DNA of 64,000 nucleotides from Alcanivorax sp. S6407 (GCF_023016115.1 NZ_JALKBH010000002.1:768624-832623), one strand, 5' to 3'; positions 52,251 through 61,128 are shown, numbered from the stretch's first letter. Program-made: numbers and translations. Notes: a model not told the origin generated them from the sequence alone.

Positions 52251-52846
52251 ACCTGCTGCCACTCCTGTTCCAGAGCCGCCTCGGCCACTGCCTGCTGAAG
52301 CTGCGGATAGAACGCCAGAAAACCTTGCTCCAGCGCCTCATAGCGTGGCGCGATCTCGTCTACCATGCCGGCAAAATGGTTGGCGAAACGAATCCGCGCG
52401 GCAATCACATCCAGCGCCTGACCCACCTGGTCCAGCTGCGCATAGCGGTTAAGCAGGTCATGCTCAACCAGTCGCTGCACTCGCTGCCGCATTAGATCCG
52501 GCATCAGCGCATCACCCGCCTGCAGATGACGGTAATGCAGTTCAATCAGTTCGCTGCGAGGCTGCGCATAGAACGTAGACCAGTGGCGCCACAGAAAATG
52601 ATCGAACAACACATCGAGGGCCACGCCGGCAAAACGTCGCCGGGCAGAAGAAAACTGGCGTCGCTGGGCCTGTACCCAATCATGGGAATCGGTGAAACGA
52701 TCCACCAGGCGATGGTTTTCCAGCCCGTCACGGACCGCCACCGGCAATGTCGCCACCTCCACGCCACGCATGAAGTCGCCCAGCATGTTCCCCACCTTGG
52801 AGGACACCGAAGGCTGCGCCAGGCACAGATGGGCAAGATAATTCAT
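52232..52846 (-). CDS. acpH: Acyl carrier protein phosphodiesterase (AcpH family)
   Basis: A 204-residue member of the AcpH family, which removes phosphopantetheine from acyl carrier protein. The family start MNYLAHLCLAQPS, then GNMLGDFMRGVE, HRLVDRFTDSHDWV and VLFDHFLWRHW give the His/Asp metal residues. Length is normal. It follows hinT after a GC-rich hairpin and its 3' end overlaps the converging activator gene antisense by 19 bases. Confidence 0.9.
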   Translation of the reverse strand: MNYLAHLCLAQPSVSSKVGNMLGDFMRGVEVATLPVAVRDGLENHRLVDRFTDSHDWVQAQRRQFSSARRRFAGVALDVLFDHFLWRHWSTFYAQPRSELIELHYRHLQAGDALMPDLMRQRVQRLVEHDLLNRYAQLDQVGQALDVIAARIRFANHFAGMVDEIAPRYEALEQGFLAFYPQLQQAVAEAALEQEWQQVQGSGI

Positions 52847-52852
52847 TACAGC

Positions 52853-52870
52853 GCGCCCCCGCGGGGGCGC
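52853..52870. repeat. GC hairpin between hinT and acpH
   Basis: GCGCCCCC and GGGGGCGC form a perfect eight-base stem with a two-base loop in a 31-base gap. There is no T-tract. It may be a weak terminator or mRNA processing barrier. Confidence 0.6.
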
Positions 52871-52877
52871 TCAGCGA

Positions 52878-53315
<438 letters not shown>

Positions 53316-53429
53316 TCACACGATAATTGCACCAAATTCGTCCGTAGACGGTGACGTTCGCCTTAGCGGCAGGTCAGAATGGTGGCATTATAGTGCTCTC
53401 TGAACCCACTTTTGATCAACCGGAACAGC

Positions 53430-54338
53430 ATGGCCACACTCTTCGTTGAAAATTTGACCGTCGCCGACTTTTCCTACCTGCATCCCAAACGCGGGATGGT
53501 CGGTGAATCCTGGCTGGTAGATCTCGAACTGAGCGGAGATCTGGACAATCAGGGCATGGTGTTTGACTTCGGCCACATCAAGAAGCGTATCAAGGACGCC
53601 ATTGATGAAAGCGTCGACCATCGCCTGCTGGTCCCGGTGGACTGCGATCAGGCCAGCGTGGCAGAACGCGACAATGACACCAGCCTGGAATGGAATTACC
53701 GCGGCGGCACCATTCGCATGGTCGTTCCCAGTGAGAGCCTGCTGCTGATGCCCGGCACGGAAGTCTCCAAGGCCAGCCTGACGCTGTATCTGATGGAACT
53801 GGTGCAAGGCGTGGTACCGGACAACGTGCATGAAGTCCGCGTTGTGCTTCGCGAAGAAGATACCGGTACCGCCCCCTTCTATCACTACTCCCATGGCCTG
53901 AAGAAGCATGACGGCAACTGCCAGCGCATTGCCCATGGCCATCGCTCCAACATCCATATCTTCGAGAACGGCCGCCGCAGCCGTTACTGGGAAAAGCTCT
54001 GGGCCGATCGCTGGGAAGACATCTACCTGGGCACCCGTGAAGATCTGGAAGGCACCTACTACATCGACGAGATTCCCCATCACCGCTTCCGCTACGATGC
54101 GCCCCAGGGCCATTTCGAGCTGGTGATTCCGGAAGATCACTGCTACCTGATCGACACCGATTCCACCGTGGAGCAACTGGCAGCCCATATCGCTGAGCAA
54201 CTGGCAGCGGAAGCTCCCGGCAAACACTTCCGGGTGCGCGCCTTCGAAGGCGTCGGCAAGGGCGCCATCGCCGAAGCCGGCGAAGACATGCCCGGCAAGG
54301 CGCATTCAGGCTGGCTGAGTGGCGCGGCGGTAATCTGA
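53430..54338 (+). CDS. Tandem 6-pyruvoyl-tetrahydropterin-synthase-fold protein
   Basis: A 302-residue protein with two T-fold (PTPS/QueD-like) domains. The N-terminal one keeps GMVFDFGHIKKRIKDAIDESVDHRLL but has VGESW where the zinc motif HGHxY should be, so it probably cannot bind the metal. The C-terminal one keeps YSHGLKKHDGNC and AHGHRSNIHI, the Cys and His-x-His expected of an active site. PTPS-fold enzymes make queuosine precursors or tetrahydropterins; the exact product here is unknown. ATG 53430 is preferred to the TTG at 53412. Confidence 0.85.
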   Translation: MATLFVENLTVADFSYLHPKRGMVGESWLVDLELSGDLDNQGMVFDFGHIKKRIKDAIDESVDHRLLVPVDCDQASVAERDNDTSLEWNYRGGTIRMVVPSESLLLMPGTEVSKASLTLYLMELVQGVVPDNVHEVRVVLREEDTGTAPFYHYSHGLKKHDGNCQRIAHGHRSNIHIFENGRRSRYWEKLWADRWEDIYLGTREDLEGTYYIDEIPHHRFRYDAPQGHFELVIPEDHCYLIDTDSTVEQLAAHIAEQLAAEAPGKHFRVRAFEGVGKGAIAEAGEDMPGKAHSGWLSGAAVI

Positions 54339-54372
54339 CGCGCCCCCCTGTAGGAACGTAGCACTGCAGAAG

Positions 54373-54394
54373 CCCGGGAACTTTTCCGGGTTTT
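54373..54394 (+). terminator. Terminator after the PTPS-fold gene
   Basis: CCCGGGAA, loop CTTT, TTCCGGG-type right arm and TTTT, the same core as at 48214, 61006 and 57750. It precedes a TAGCTTG array. Confidence 0.8.
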
Positions 54395-54410
54395 CCTATC
54401 GAATCAAGCG

Positions 54411-54450
54411 TAGCTTGTAGCTTGTAGCTTGTAGCTTGTAGCTTGTAGCT
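54411..54450 (+). repeat. Tandem heptamer array, TAGCTTG x 5
   Basis: Five perfect units plus TAGCT. The LysR stop codon complement (54452-54454) begins one base after it. A short REP remnant (TGTAGGAACG) lies upstream at about 54349. Confidence 0.95.
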
Positions 54451-54451
54451 A

Positions 54452-55399
54452 TTATTCCTCGTCCAGAATCCGTTCCGCTTCTTCCTGAATCAGCCTGCGC
54501 AGCCAGCGATGGGCCACGTTGTGATGCAGCAACGATGACCAGGCCATCTTCAGTTCGAACTCGGGAATATCAAACGGTGGCTTCTTGATCAGCAGGCGCG
54601 GATTCTGGGCCTGCATTTTTGCCACCCGGGAAGGCAACGTAGCGACCAGATCATTGTTCATGGCCAGCAATGCGGGCATCTGATAGTGGCGGGTGAAGAT
54701 ACTGATCTTGCGGCTCTTGCCCAATTGCTCCAGCGCATGATCAATCCAGCCCAGCCCACCCAGCTTTTCCGGATTCATGCCGAAGCCCACACCGAAACCG
54801 GTCTTGGACACCCAGATGTGCTGGGCCGACAGGTAGCTATCCAGATCAAAATCCTTGGCAATCGGGTTATCGCGATTGAGCAGACAGGAGAAGGAATCCT
54901 TCCACAGGCTGACCTGGTGAAACGAGCCGGGAATTTCATTGAAACGGTTCACCGCCATGTCCACCCGACCCTGCTCCATATCCTGATAACTCACGTCTGA
55001 AGGGGTCAGGAAATCAAGCACCACATGGGGGGCTTCCGCCCGCAGCCGGCGCACGATATGCGGCACCAGAGTGCCTTCCGCATAGTCACTGGTCATGATC
55101 CGGAACACCCGGCGGCTTTCCTCCGGGCGGAAGCCGTCTTCCGGGGTGAACAACTGCTCGGTCTGGGCAAGAATCTGGCGCACCAGCGGGCGTAACTCCT
55201 GGGCCCGTTCGGTGGCCGTCATGCCATCACTGGTGCGAATCAGCAGCGGATCACCGAACAGCTCCCGTAGCCGCTTGAGGGAATTGCTCATGGCGGGCTG
55301 GGTAATACCCAGCTGTTCTGCAGCCCGGGTGACATTCTGCTCCCGTAACAGGACATCAAGGTACTTGAGCAGGTTGAGATCCGCAGAGGCTATATTCAT
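54452..55399 (-). CDS. LysR-family transcriptional regulator
   Basis: A 315-residue LysR regulator. The N-terminal winged helix is LNLLKYLDVLLREQNVTRAAEQLGITQPAMSNSLKRLRELFGDPLL, characteristic of the NodD/NahR/LinR-like group. The effector domain begins near residue 90 (RVFRIMTSDYAEGTLVPHIV). ATG 55399 is preferred to the TTG at 55402. The target is not clear: the nearest divergent gene, amrZ-like, starts 311 bases away. Confidence 0.92.
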   Translation of the reverse strand: MNIASADLNLLKYLDVLLREQNVTRAAEQLGITQPAMSNSLKRLRELFGDPLLIRTSDGMTATERAQELRPLVRQILAQTEQLFTPEDGFRPEESRRVFRIMTSDYAEGTLVPHIVRRLRAEAPHVVLDFLTPSDVSYQDMEQGRVDMAVNRFNEIPGSFHQVSLWKDSFSCLLNRDNPIAKDFDLDSYLSAQHIWVSKTGFGVGFGMNPEKLGGLGWIDHALEQLGKSRKISIFTRHYQMPALLAMNNDLVATLPSRVAKMQAQNPRLLIKKPPFDIPEFELKMAWSSLLHHNVAHRWLRRLIQEEAERILDEE

Positions 55400-55402
55400 C
55401 AA

Positions 55403-55710
55403 TCAGATTGCCGAAGAGGTTGTCATTGATGTGATGAATTCTAGCACCGGCACAGGCCCGCTCCTAATGTGGCCCTGATCACATTCCCGGCACAGGACAA
55501 CCGCTAAGTAAAATTGGTTAGCGCAAACAGTGTTAACAACGTCTCTAATTAGCATTAATGGCAACGTGCCAGTATCGCCTGAGAGCATAAAAATGCGTAA
55601 GGTGAGCCTTGTTCATCCCTGTTCACTAACCTTTCGGCCCTGTTGTCGAACCCCGGCGAGCCGCAATCGCCAGAGAGGTTCAGTTTGCTGAAAGTGCATC
55701 AGAGGTAATT
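55403..55710. other. Intergenic region between lysR and amrZ-like genes
   Basis: About 308 bases without a gene. It is locally AT-richer around 55500-55600 and contains two CCGGCACAGG direct repeats (near 55446 and 55485), plus AT-rich stretches that could hold promoters. I see no clear regulator box. Confidence 0.5.
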
Positions 55711-55983
55711 ATGACCAGTAACGTCACCACGCGAGCCGAGAAGTTCGTGGTGCGTTTTCCTTGCGGAATGCGTGCAGAAGTCTCAGAAGCGGCCCGGTTT
55801 AGCCACCGCAGCATGAATGCAGAAATCATTGCCCGGCTGCAGCACAGCCTGAGCAACTGGCCCGAGGCCATGCCCCAGGGAGCACCTGCCGTACCGGCAG
55901 GTAACGAGGAAGCCTACCTTCTGGAACGCTTCCGTCGCCTTTCCCCTGCCAAACAGCAGGCGTTATTGGCTCTGCTCGACTAG
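55711..55983 (+). CDS. amrZ: AmrZ/AlgZ-like ribbon-helix-helix regulator
   Basis: A 90-residue Arc-family protein. Residues 8-48 (TRAEKFVVRFPCGMRAEVSEAARFSHRSMNAEIIARLQHSL in overlapping parts) match the AmrZ DNA-binding region, in which the KFVVR strand reads DNA. The C-terminus with LLERFRRLSPAKQQALLALL resembles the tetramerisation tail of AmrZ. AmrZ controls alginate, motility, Psl and c-di-GMP genes in Pseudomonas. The neighbouring diguanylate cyclase, 80 bases downstream, is a likely partner. Confidence 0.88.
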   Translation: MTSNVTTRAEKFVVRFPCGMRAEVSEAARFSHRSMNAEIIARLQHSLSNWPEAMPQGAPAVPAGNEEAYLLERFRRLSPAKQQALLALLD

Positions 55984-56063
55984 TCTCCCTACAATAGGCG
56001 ATTCAGGGCCGGACACGTATATGGATTCCGGCTCGATCAAGGACCCAGGGAGCCCTACACGGC

Positions 56064-57293
56064 GTGACTGCTAACCAGACTCACAATCCGCTACCCACAG
56101 GCAATGATATCAGCCTGCCCTGGCACCTTCGCCTGCCCGCCCCCCTCGAGCAGGACTTCCGATATTATTCACGCAACAGTGCCGCCGGTGCCGCCTCCGC
56201 GGCACTGATACTGATCGCCATCCTGCTGGTATCCGCCATGGTGGTGGAATCCCTGGTCGGCACCGACATTCTGCTGAAGACCTGGCGACCCCGACTGTTT
56301 TCACTGATGGTCACCGGCGGCTGTCTGATTCTCTGCCACCAGCCGCGCTGGCGTGACTGGCTGCAGCCCGCACTGCTGGCACTGTCCTTTACCTTGTCCC
56401 TGTCAGGTATTTACCTGGGCGTGATCATTGATCATCCCCTGTCCTGGGTGTTCTTTTTGCAGACCCCGCTGTCAGTGGTAATGATCAGCACCCTGTTTCG
56501 GCTACCTCTGTACAGCACTGTTATCAGTACTGTACTGATGACCTGCGCCCTGATCGCCGGGCTGTTCATCTCGACGCAATCTACCCCATTCGAGCATCTC
56601 TCCCTGGCCCTGCTAAGCCTGGCCTTTGTCAGCATGAGCTTGTTTGGCCAGTACGTTTATGAACGGTTGCTGCGCAAGCACTTCCTCTCCGAGCATGTGC
56701 TCTATCAACACCGGGACGAACTGCATACCGCCAACCAGGTACTGGAGAGCCAGGCCACCGTGGATGGTATGACCGGCTGCATCAACCGCCGCGGTATGGA
56801 AGCTCGTCTCAACCATCTTTATCACCTGCTTAAACAGAACAGTCCGGATGCGCCGGAGCGGATTAACCTGCTGCTCTTCGATATCGATTTCTTCAAGCAA
56901 TACAACGACACCTACGGCCACCCCGCCGGGGATGAATGTCTGAAGAAAGTCTCAGCGGTACCGCTTTCCATGGTGCAGGCAGAGAAGGATTTTGCCGCCC
57001 GCTATGGCGGTGAAGAGTTTGTCATCGTGCTCACCGACTCCAGCTTCAATGATGCCCTGGTTTTCGCCGAGCGCATGCGCAACCGGGTAGAACAGCTGGG
57101 CCTCCCCCACAGCGGCTCCCGCGTCAACCAGGTCGTGACCATCAGTATCGGTGTCTCCTGCTCCGACGGCGGCGCAGATAACGGCGACGCCTTGCTGAAA
57201 CAGGCTGACGAAGCCCTCTACCAGGCCAAAGGCGCCGGCCGCAACCGCGTCGCCATGATGAACAATCAGGGTCAGGTGGAGATGCTGACGTAA
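56064..57293 (+). CDS. Membrane diguanylate cyclase (GGDEF)
   Basis: A 409-residue protein. Six membrane helices occupy residues about 40-205 with a sensory-type arrangement. The GGDEF domain follows (TVDGMTGCINRRGMEARL) with the active motif RYGGEEF near residue 315, so it should make cyclic di-GMP. DIDFFKQYNDTYGH gives the metal- and substrate-binding region. An RxxD inhibitory site was not clear. GTG start with AGGGAG 11 bases upstream. Probably regulated by the adjacent AmrZ-like protein. Confidence 0.92.
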   Translation: MTANQTHNPLPTGNDISLPWHLRLPAPLEQDFRYYSRNSAAGAASAALILIAILLVSAMVVESLVGTDILLKTWRPRLFSLMVTGGCLILCHQPRWRDWLQPALLALSFTLSLSGIYLGVIIDHPLSWVFFLQTPLSVVMISTLFRLPLYSTVISTVLMTCALIAGLFISTQSTPFEHLSLALLSLAFVSMSLFGQYVYERLLRKHFLSEHVLYQHRDELHTANQVLESQATVDGMTGCINRRGMEARLNHLYHLLKQNSPDAPERINLLLFDIDFFKQYNDTYGHPAGDECLKKVSAVPLSMVQAEKDFAARYGGEEFVIVLTDSSFNDALVFAERMRNRVEQLGLPHSGSRVNQVVTISIGVSCSDGGADNGDALLKQADEALYQAKGAGRNRVAMMNNQGQVEMLT

Positions 57294-57309
57294 AGAGACG
57301 CAGCATGCT

Positions 57310-57386
57310 TGATGCCTGATGCCTGATGCCTGATGCCTGATGCCTGATGCCTGATGCCTGATGCCTGATGCCTGATGCCTGATGCA
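57310..57386 (+). repeat. Tandem heptamer array, TGATGCC x 10
   Basis: Ten perfect TGATGCC units and a TGATGCA, starting 17 bases after the diguanylate cyclase stop. It leads directly into a strong terminator. Frames here give the periodic peptide HQASGIR. Confidence 0.97.
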
Positions 57387-57423
57387 AAAAGGCACGCCCG
57401 GTTACCCGGGCGGGCCTTTTTGC
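57384..57423. terminator. Strong bidirectional terminator
   Basis: GCAAAAAGGC(A)CGCCCGG, loop TTA, CCCGGGCGGGCCTTTTTGC: a near-perfect stem of about 18 bases with A and T tracts inside, able to act on both strands. Degenerate heptamers GCGTGTT, GCTTGTT, GCGTGAA, GCGTGCC follow at 57457-57484. Confidence 0.92.
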
Positions 57424-57492
57424 ATCGGTAAAACACTCCAGGCTTGCATGGCAATGGCGTGTTGCTTGTTGCGTGAAGCGTGCCGCGGCTCT

Positions 57493-57777
57493 CTGTAGGA
57501 GCTTGCCTGCAAGCGATCCGAGCCTAAGCGAGGTAATGAGTTTCGAAAGGCAGAACCGGAATTCAAGGCCTGTCCGCCGGTTTTAGATTTTCGCAATCTC
57601 GTTACTCGTCACTCGTTTCTGGAATCCTTACCTCGCTTGGGCTCGGATCGCGAGCAGGCTCGTTATTCGCTGCGCTCCCCCCTTCGGGGCCGCACTCCGT
57701 GCGTTACTCCGCTGCGCTACGTTCCTACAGCGGCTTCGTAGGAAGGCTGAACAACCCGGGAACTTTCCCGGGTTGTT
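57493..57777. repeat. Composite repeat element, copy D
   Basis: Same order as copy B: inverted REP-like half (57493-57536), GAGTTTC heptamer, AACCGG/CCGGTT terminator core with T-run (57554-57584), inverse heptamers GTTACTC, GTCACTC, GTTTCTG, REP-like half from 57621 with the 60-base palindromic insert (about 57661-57722), then a perfect 13-base terminator stem at 57750-57777 and a short TAGCTCG remnant. It lies between diguanylate cyclase and hmp, which converge. Confidence 0.85.
57750..57777. terminator. Perfect-stem terminator before hmp end
   Basis: AACAACCCGGGAA, loop CT, TTCCCGGGTTGTT. The stem is perfect over 13 bases. It is 36 bases from the hmp stop codon. Confidence 0.8.
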
Positions 57778-57812
57778 CTATCCAATCGAGCGTAGCTCGT
57801 AGCCGTGCCGCC

Positions 57813-59027
57813 TCAGGCCGCCATCTCCTCCTTCGGGCCGAAGAACTCAAAGTGAATGTCAGCGGCATCCACACCACGACCCACCAGCAACTGGTTCACT
57901 ATCCGCATCATCGGTGCTGGACCACAGAAGTAATACTGGGCACGACGATTTCCGACCAGCTCATCGAGCAGCTCACCATCCACAAAGCCCTCACTGTCAA
58001 AGCCCTCATCCTCTTCAGAGGCTTCGCTCAGGCGCACATGACAACGCAAGTTGTCATGCATTCCCTGCAGGCTGTTCAACTCTTCCACAAAAGGGCGCTC
58101 CGCACTGTTGCGGGCACACTGGATCAGGATCACTTCACGTCCGGCCTGCTGCGCCAGCGCCCCATGCAACATGGCTAGCAACGGGGTAATGCCCACCCCG
58201 CCGGCAATCAGCACCAGCGGCACCTCCCCAGCTGGCGCCGGTTGCAGGGTAAACTCACCGCAGGGCGGCGCAAGCTCTACCACATCGCCCTCACCAATCT
58301 GCTCATGCAGGTACGCAGACACCACCCCGGCAGGCTGTCCGGCACCATTGCCGGCTTCCTTCTTCACACTGATACGGTACAGATCAGGGTCAGGTTGGCC
58401 GGACAGGCTGTAGTTTCGCATCACCGGTTCGCTGCCATCGGGGGCAACCCGCAAGGTCAGGTACTGGCCGGGCAACGCAGCATGCAGCGGCTCACCATCT
58501 TCCGGGCGAAGATAAAAAGACACGATGTTGTCACTGGCCGGCTCTCGACGGGCCACTACAAAACGCCGGAAACCATTCCAGCCATGGGTCTTCTGCTGAT
58601 CCGCATAGATCTGCCCCTCACGGGCAATCAGGATATCCGCCAGCACCCCGTAGGCCGCACCCCAGGCATCAATCACCGCATCGGTGGCCCCCTCGCCCAG
58701 CACTTCCTGAATCGCCGCCAGCAGATTGGCACCGACAATCGGGTAATGCTCGGCAAGGATCTGCAGAGAAGCATGCTTCTGGGCGATCAGCTCCACCGCA
58801 TCGGCCAGCAGCTCGGGCGTCTCGATATGTTGTGCATAGGCACAGATGGCCCCCGCCAGCGCCCGCTGCTGTGTCCCGGCGTGCTGATGCGCCGGATTGA
58901 AAAAGGCCAGCACTTCGGGATTTTCCCGGAACATGCGCTGGTAGAAATGGCGGGTGAGGGTTTCACCATGCTCTTGAAGAATCGGAACAGTCTGCTTGAT
59001 CACGGCCAGTTGGCTTTCACTCAGCAT
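57813..59027 (-). CDS. hmp: Flavohaemoprotein, nitric oxide dioxygenase
   Basis: A 404-residue enzyme that converts NO and oxygen to nitrate. The globin domain shows Tyr29 (RHFYQRMF) and the proximal His85 (AQKHASL). The FAD domain has RNYSLSGQPDPDLYRISVK, and the NAD domain has IAGGVGITPLLAML and YFCGPAPMM. Length and domain order are those of E. coli Hmp. It is divergent from the NsrR-like gene with a palindromic operator in the 90-base gap, giving nitric-oxide-responsive control. Confidence 0.97.
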   Translation of the reverse strand: MLSESQLAVIKQTVPILQEHGETLTRHFYQRMFRENPEVLAFFNPAHQHAGTQQRALAGAICAYAQHIETPELLADAVELIAQKHASLQILAEHYPIVGANLLAAIQEVLGEGATDAVIDAWGAAYGVLADILIAREGQIYADQQKTHGWNGFRRFVVARREPASDNIVSFYLRPEDGEPLHAALPGQYLTLRVAPDGSEPVMRNYSLSGQPDPDLYRISVKKEAGNGAGQPAGVVSAYLHEQIGEGDVVELAPPCGEFTLQPAPAGEVPLVLIAGGVGITPLLAMLHGALAQQAGREVILIQCARNSAERPFVEELNSLQGMHDNLRCHVRLSEASEEDEGFDSEGFVDGELLDELVGNRRAQYYFCGPAPMMRIVNQLLVGRGVDAADIHFEFFGPKEEMAA

Positions 59028-59055
59028 CGGCTTTCTCCTTTATTAGGTATTTTAC

Positions 59056-59076
59056 ATGCCTCTTTTAAAGAGGCAT
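59056..59076. promoter_or_regulatory. NsrR-type palindromic operator
   Basis: A perfect 10-1-10 palindrome with half-site ATGCCTCTTT, in the hmp-nsrR gap, extended by AGGTA/TACCT arms to 59045-59087 on the same axis. Position and 21-base length suit an NsrR operator, although the half-site differs somewhat from the E. coli consensus (AAGATGCATTT-like). Confidence 0.75.
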
Positions 59077-59117
59077 ATTATTTACCTGTTTAGCGACGCG
59101 CAAGCACAAAAACTGAC

Positions 59118-59543
59118 ATGCAATTGACCACCCATACCGATTACGCCCTGCGCACCCTGATCTGCCTGGCCCTGCAGCCGGACAATGCCCCCATGACGGT
59201 GCAGGAAATTGCCCGCCGTTATGACATCTCCGCCAACCATGTGGCCAAGGTGGCACAGACGCTTACCCAGCTGGGCTACATCAACAGCCTGCGCGGCCGC
59301 GGCGGCGGCCTGGTACTGGCCCGCACCCCGGACAGCATCAACCTGGGCACCCTGGTGCGGGAGACAGAAAACCTGAAGTTGCTGGACTGCTTTGGTGAGA
59401 ACTCACAATGCGCCATCGAACCGGCCTGCAAGCTGAAGAACATGTTCATGCAGGCGCAGCAGGCGTTTCTGAAGGTGCTGGACGGTTACACCCTGGCGGA
59501 TGCGATCCGGAATGGGGAGGAGTTGAGGGTGTTGTGGCGGTGA
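59118..59543 (+). CDS. nsrR: Rrf2-family nitric-oxide-sensing repressor NsrR
   Basis: A 141-residue Rrf2 protein. MQLTTHTDYALRTLICLAL is the usual start, the helix-turn-helix is TVQEIARRYDISANHVAKV, and the wing reads GRGGGLVLA. Cys91, Cys98 and Cys104 provide the iron-sulfur cluster ligands (DCFGENSQC, PACKLK), which fits NsrR rather than IscR. In NsrR, NO damages the cluster and relieves repression of hmp. The ribosome-binding site is weak, in keeping with low expression. Confidence 0.93.
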   Translation: MQLTTHTDYALRTLICLALQPDNAPMTVQEIARRYDISANHVAKVAQTLTQLGYINSLRGRGGGLVLARTPDSINLGTLVRETENLKLLDCFGENSQCAIEPACKLKNMFMQAQQAFLKVLDGYTLADAIRNGEELRVLWR

Positions 59544-59573
59544 AGGAACTGGTTGAGGTGCGGATCATCGGGT

Positions 59574-59900
59574 AACGAGAAACGAGTTTCGAAACGCAAA
59601 GCCTTCAAACCTTGCACTTGGCCGCCGTTTTTTTGATTTCCGAAACTTGGTACTCGAAACGCGCTTCTGGAATCCTTTCCTCGCCCAGGCTCGGATCGCC
59701 TGCAGGCAGGCTCCTACAGGTTCTAGCAAAGACATGTGCCAGCTGCATCTCAGTTCCTCGCTGTCGCTCGGTTCGCACCTTAAGTGGTGTTATTCGCTTC
59801 GCTCACCCTTCGGGCCGCACTCCGTGCGTTACTCCGCTGCGCTACGTTCCTTGCAGCTTCGTTGAAAGGCTGAAAACCCGGGAACTTTTCGGGTTTCTTT
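59574..59900 (+). repeat. Composite repeat element, copy E
   Basis: Contains GAGTTTC-type units (near 59584), a T-run terminator (GGCCGCCG then TTTTTTT near 59637), inverse arm GGTACTCG and GCGCTTCTGG, a REP-like half at 59669-59719, a separate copy of the palindromic 60-base segment at 59789-59848, and an AAACCCG/CGGGTTT terminator at 59872-59900. The REP part is intact and the insert lies downstream, unlike copies B and D. The gap 59544-59982 contains no gene. Confidence 0.8.
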
Positions 59901-59913
59901 ATCCAACCAAGCG

Positions 59914-59983
59914 TAGCTTGTAGCTTGTAGCTTGTAGCTTGTAGCTTGTAGCTCGTAGCTCGTAGCTCGTAGCTCACAGCTAT
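59914..59983 (+). repeat. Tandem heptamer array, TAGCTTG/TAGCTCG, 10 units
   Basis: Five TAGCTTG units, three TAGCTCG units, TAGCTCA and CAGCTAT. It touches the stop codon of the M23 peptidase gene at 59983. Confidence 0.95.
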
Positions 59984-60801
59984 CATTCCTCCATCGGCGG
60001 CACGATGGTGACCGGGTCCAGTCGCTCGGAATACCAGTTAAGACGCCAGTCCAAATGCGGGCCGGTAGCGCGGCCGGTGGCGCCCACCTTGGCAACCGGC
60101 TCGCCCTGCTTCACCGTCTGCCCTGGAGTCACCAGCACTTCGCTGAGGTGAATCATGGTGGAGGACACGCCAAAGCCGTGGTCCATGATCAGCGTGCCAC
60201 CGGAGTAATAATTGTCATCCTGAACCAGGGTAACCACCGCATCCGCTGGCGCCACCACCACGGTGCCGGTGGGGCGTGCCACATCGACACCATAGTGCGG
60301 AGTGCCGGGCTTGCCGTTGTAGACCCGCTGGCTGCCATAAACGCCACTGATGCGGCCGGTCAGCGGCCACTGGAAATCACTGAGAAAAGCCTGCAGGTCG
60401 GTGTCACTGGCCCGGGCTTTCTTGATCTCGGCCACCTCCGCACGGATGCGTTTGAGCACCGCTTCCGGCGGCGGATCCACGGTGCGCTGCGGCACACCCT
60501 CCACCCGCTGGATATTGTATTCACGCTTGTCGAGCGACACAGCCACCTGCTGACTTTCCTCGCCCTTTGTCAATTCCAGAGTCTGTTCCAGTTCGGCATC
60601 GCGACCAAACCCCACCGCGAAGAAACCCGCATCGGTGGTACGCACCGGCTTGCCAGCCAGCGCCACTGTTACACCCGGCGCCACCTGCCCGCGCAACAGC
60701 GAGCCCTGGGTGCGCTCACCATTGAGGGAAAGCAACCAGTCGCTGGCCAGCGATGTGGTCGACAGGAAACAAAGCCCGGCAAGAAATAGTGTTCTCAACA
60801 T
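59983..60801 (-). CDS. M23 family (LytM-type) metallopeptidase
   Basis: A 272-residue exported protein with a signal peptide (FLAGLCFLSTTSLAS). An N-terminal beta domain (residues about 30-110) precedes the LytM domain. The first zinc ligands are HYGVDVA (His-x-x-x-Asp). The second motif is GPHLDWRLNW, where the usual His-x-His is His-x-Asp; this subgroup with HLDW occurs in other gammaproteobacteria, so activity is likely but the ligand set is unusual. Probably a cell-wall endopeptidase. It lies upstream of repeat elements on both sides. Confidence 0.9.
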   Translation of the reverse strand: MLRTLFLAGLCFLSTTSLASDWLLSLNGERTQGSLLRGQVAPGVTVALAGKPVRTTDAGFFAVGFGRDAELEQTLELTKGEESQQVAVSLDKREYNIQRVEGVPQRTVDPPPEAVLKRIRAEVAEIKKARASDTDLQAFLSDFQWPLTGRISGVYGSQRVYNGKPGTPHYGVDVARPTGTVVVAPADAVVTLVQDDNYYSGGTLIMDHGFGVSSTMIHLSEVLVTPGQTVKQGEPVAKVGATGRATGPHLDWRLNWYSERLDPVTIVPPMEE

Positions 60802-60849
60802 ATCACCTCAGATAAAAATACGGTGCCGTCTAAAATGGAACGTGGCACA

Positions 60850-61030
60850 GCGAGTTGCGAGAAGCGAGTTTCGAAAATCAAAGTCCGAACCGGTATGGCA
60901 AGGTGGGCTTTGCCTTTCGAAACACGCTTCTGGAATCCTTGCCTCGCCGAGGCTCGGATCGCTTGCAGGCAAGCTCCTACAGCGGCTCCGCAGAAAGCCT
61001 GAAAAACCCGGGAACTTTTCCGGGTCTTCT
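60850..61030 (+). repeat. Composite repeat element, copy F
   Basis: CGAGTTGCGAGAAGCGAGTT is the left arm. A terminator-like core with CCGAACCGG and GGGCTTTGCC follows, then a REP-like half at 60932-60982 without the 60-base insert, and an ACCCGGGAA/TTCCGGGT terminator at 61006-61030. It is the shortest of the composite copies and occupies the gap between the M23 and HD-GYP genes, both minus-strand. Confidence 0.8.
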
Positions 61031-61044
61031 CATCAAATCGAGCG

Positions 61045-61128
61045 TAGCTTGTAGCTTGTAGCTTGTAGCTTGTAGCTTGTAGCTTGTAGCTTGTAGCTTG
61101 TAGCTTGTAGCTTGCAGTTCGCAGCTAC
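61045..61128 (+). repeat. Tandem heptamer array, TAGCTTG x 10
   Basis: Ten perfect TAGCTTG units, then CAGTTCG and CAGCTAC. The last unit overlaps the complement of the HD-GYP gene stop codon (61125-61127). Confidence 0.96.
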
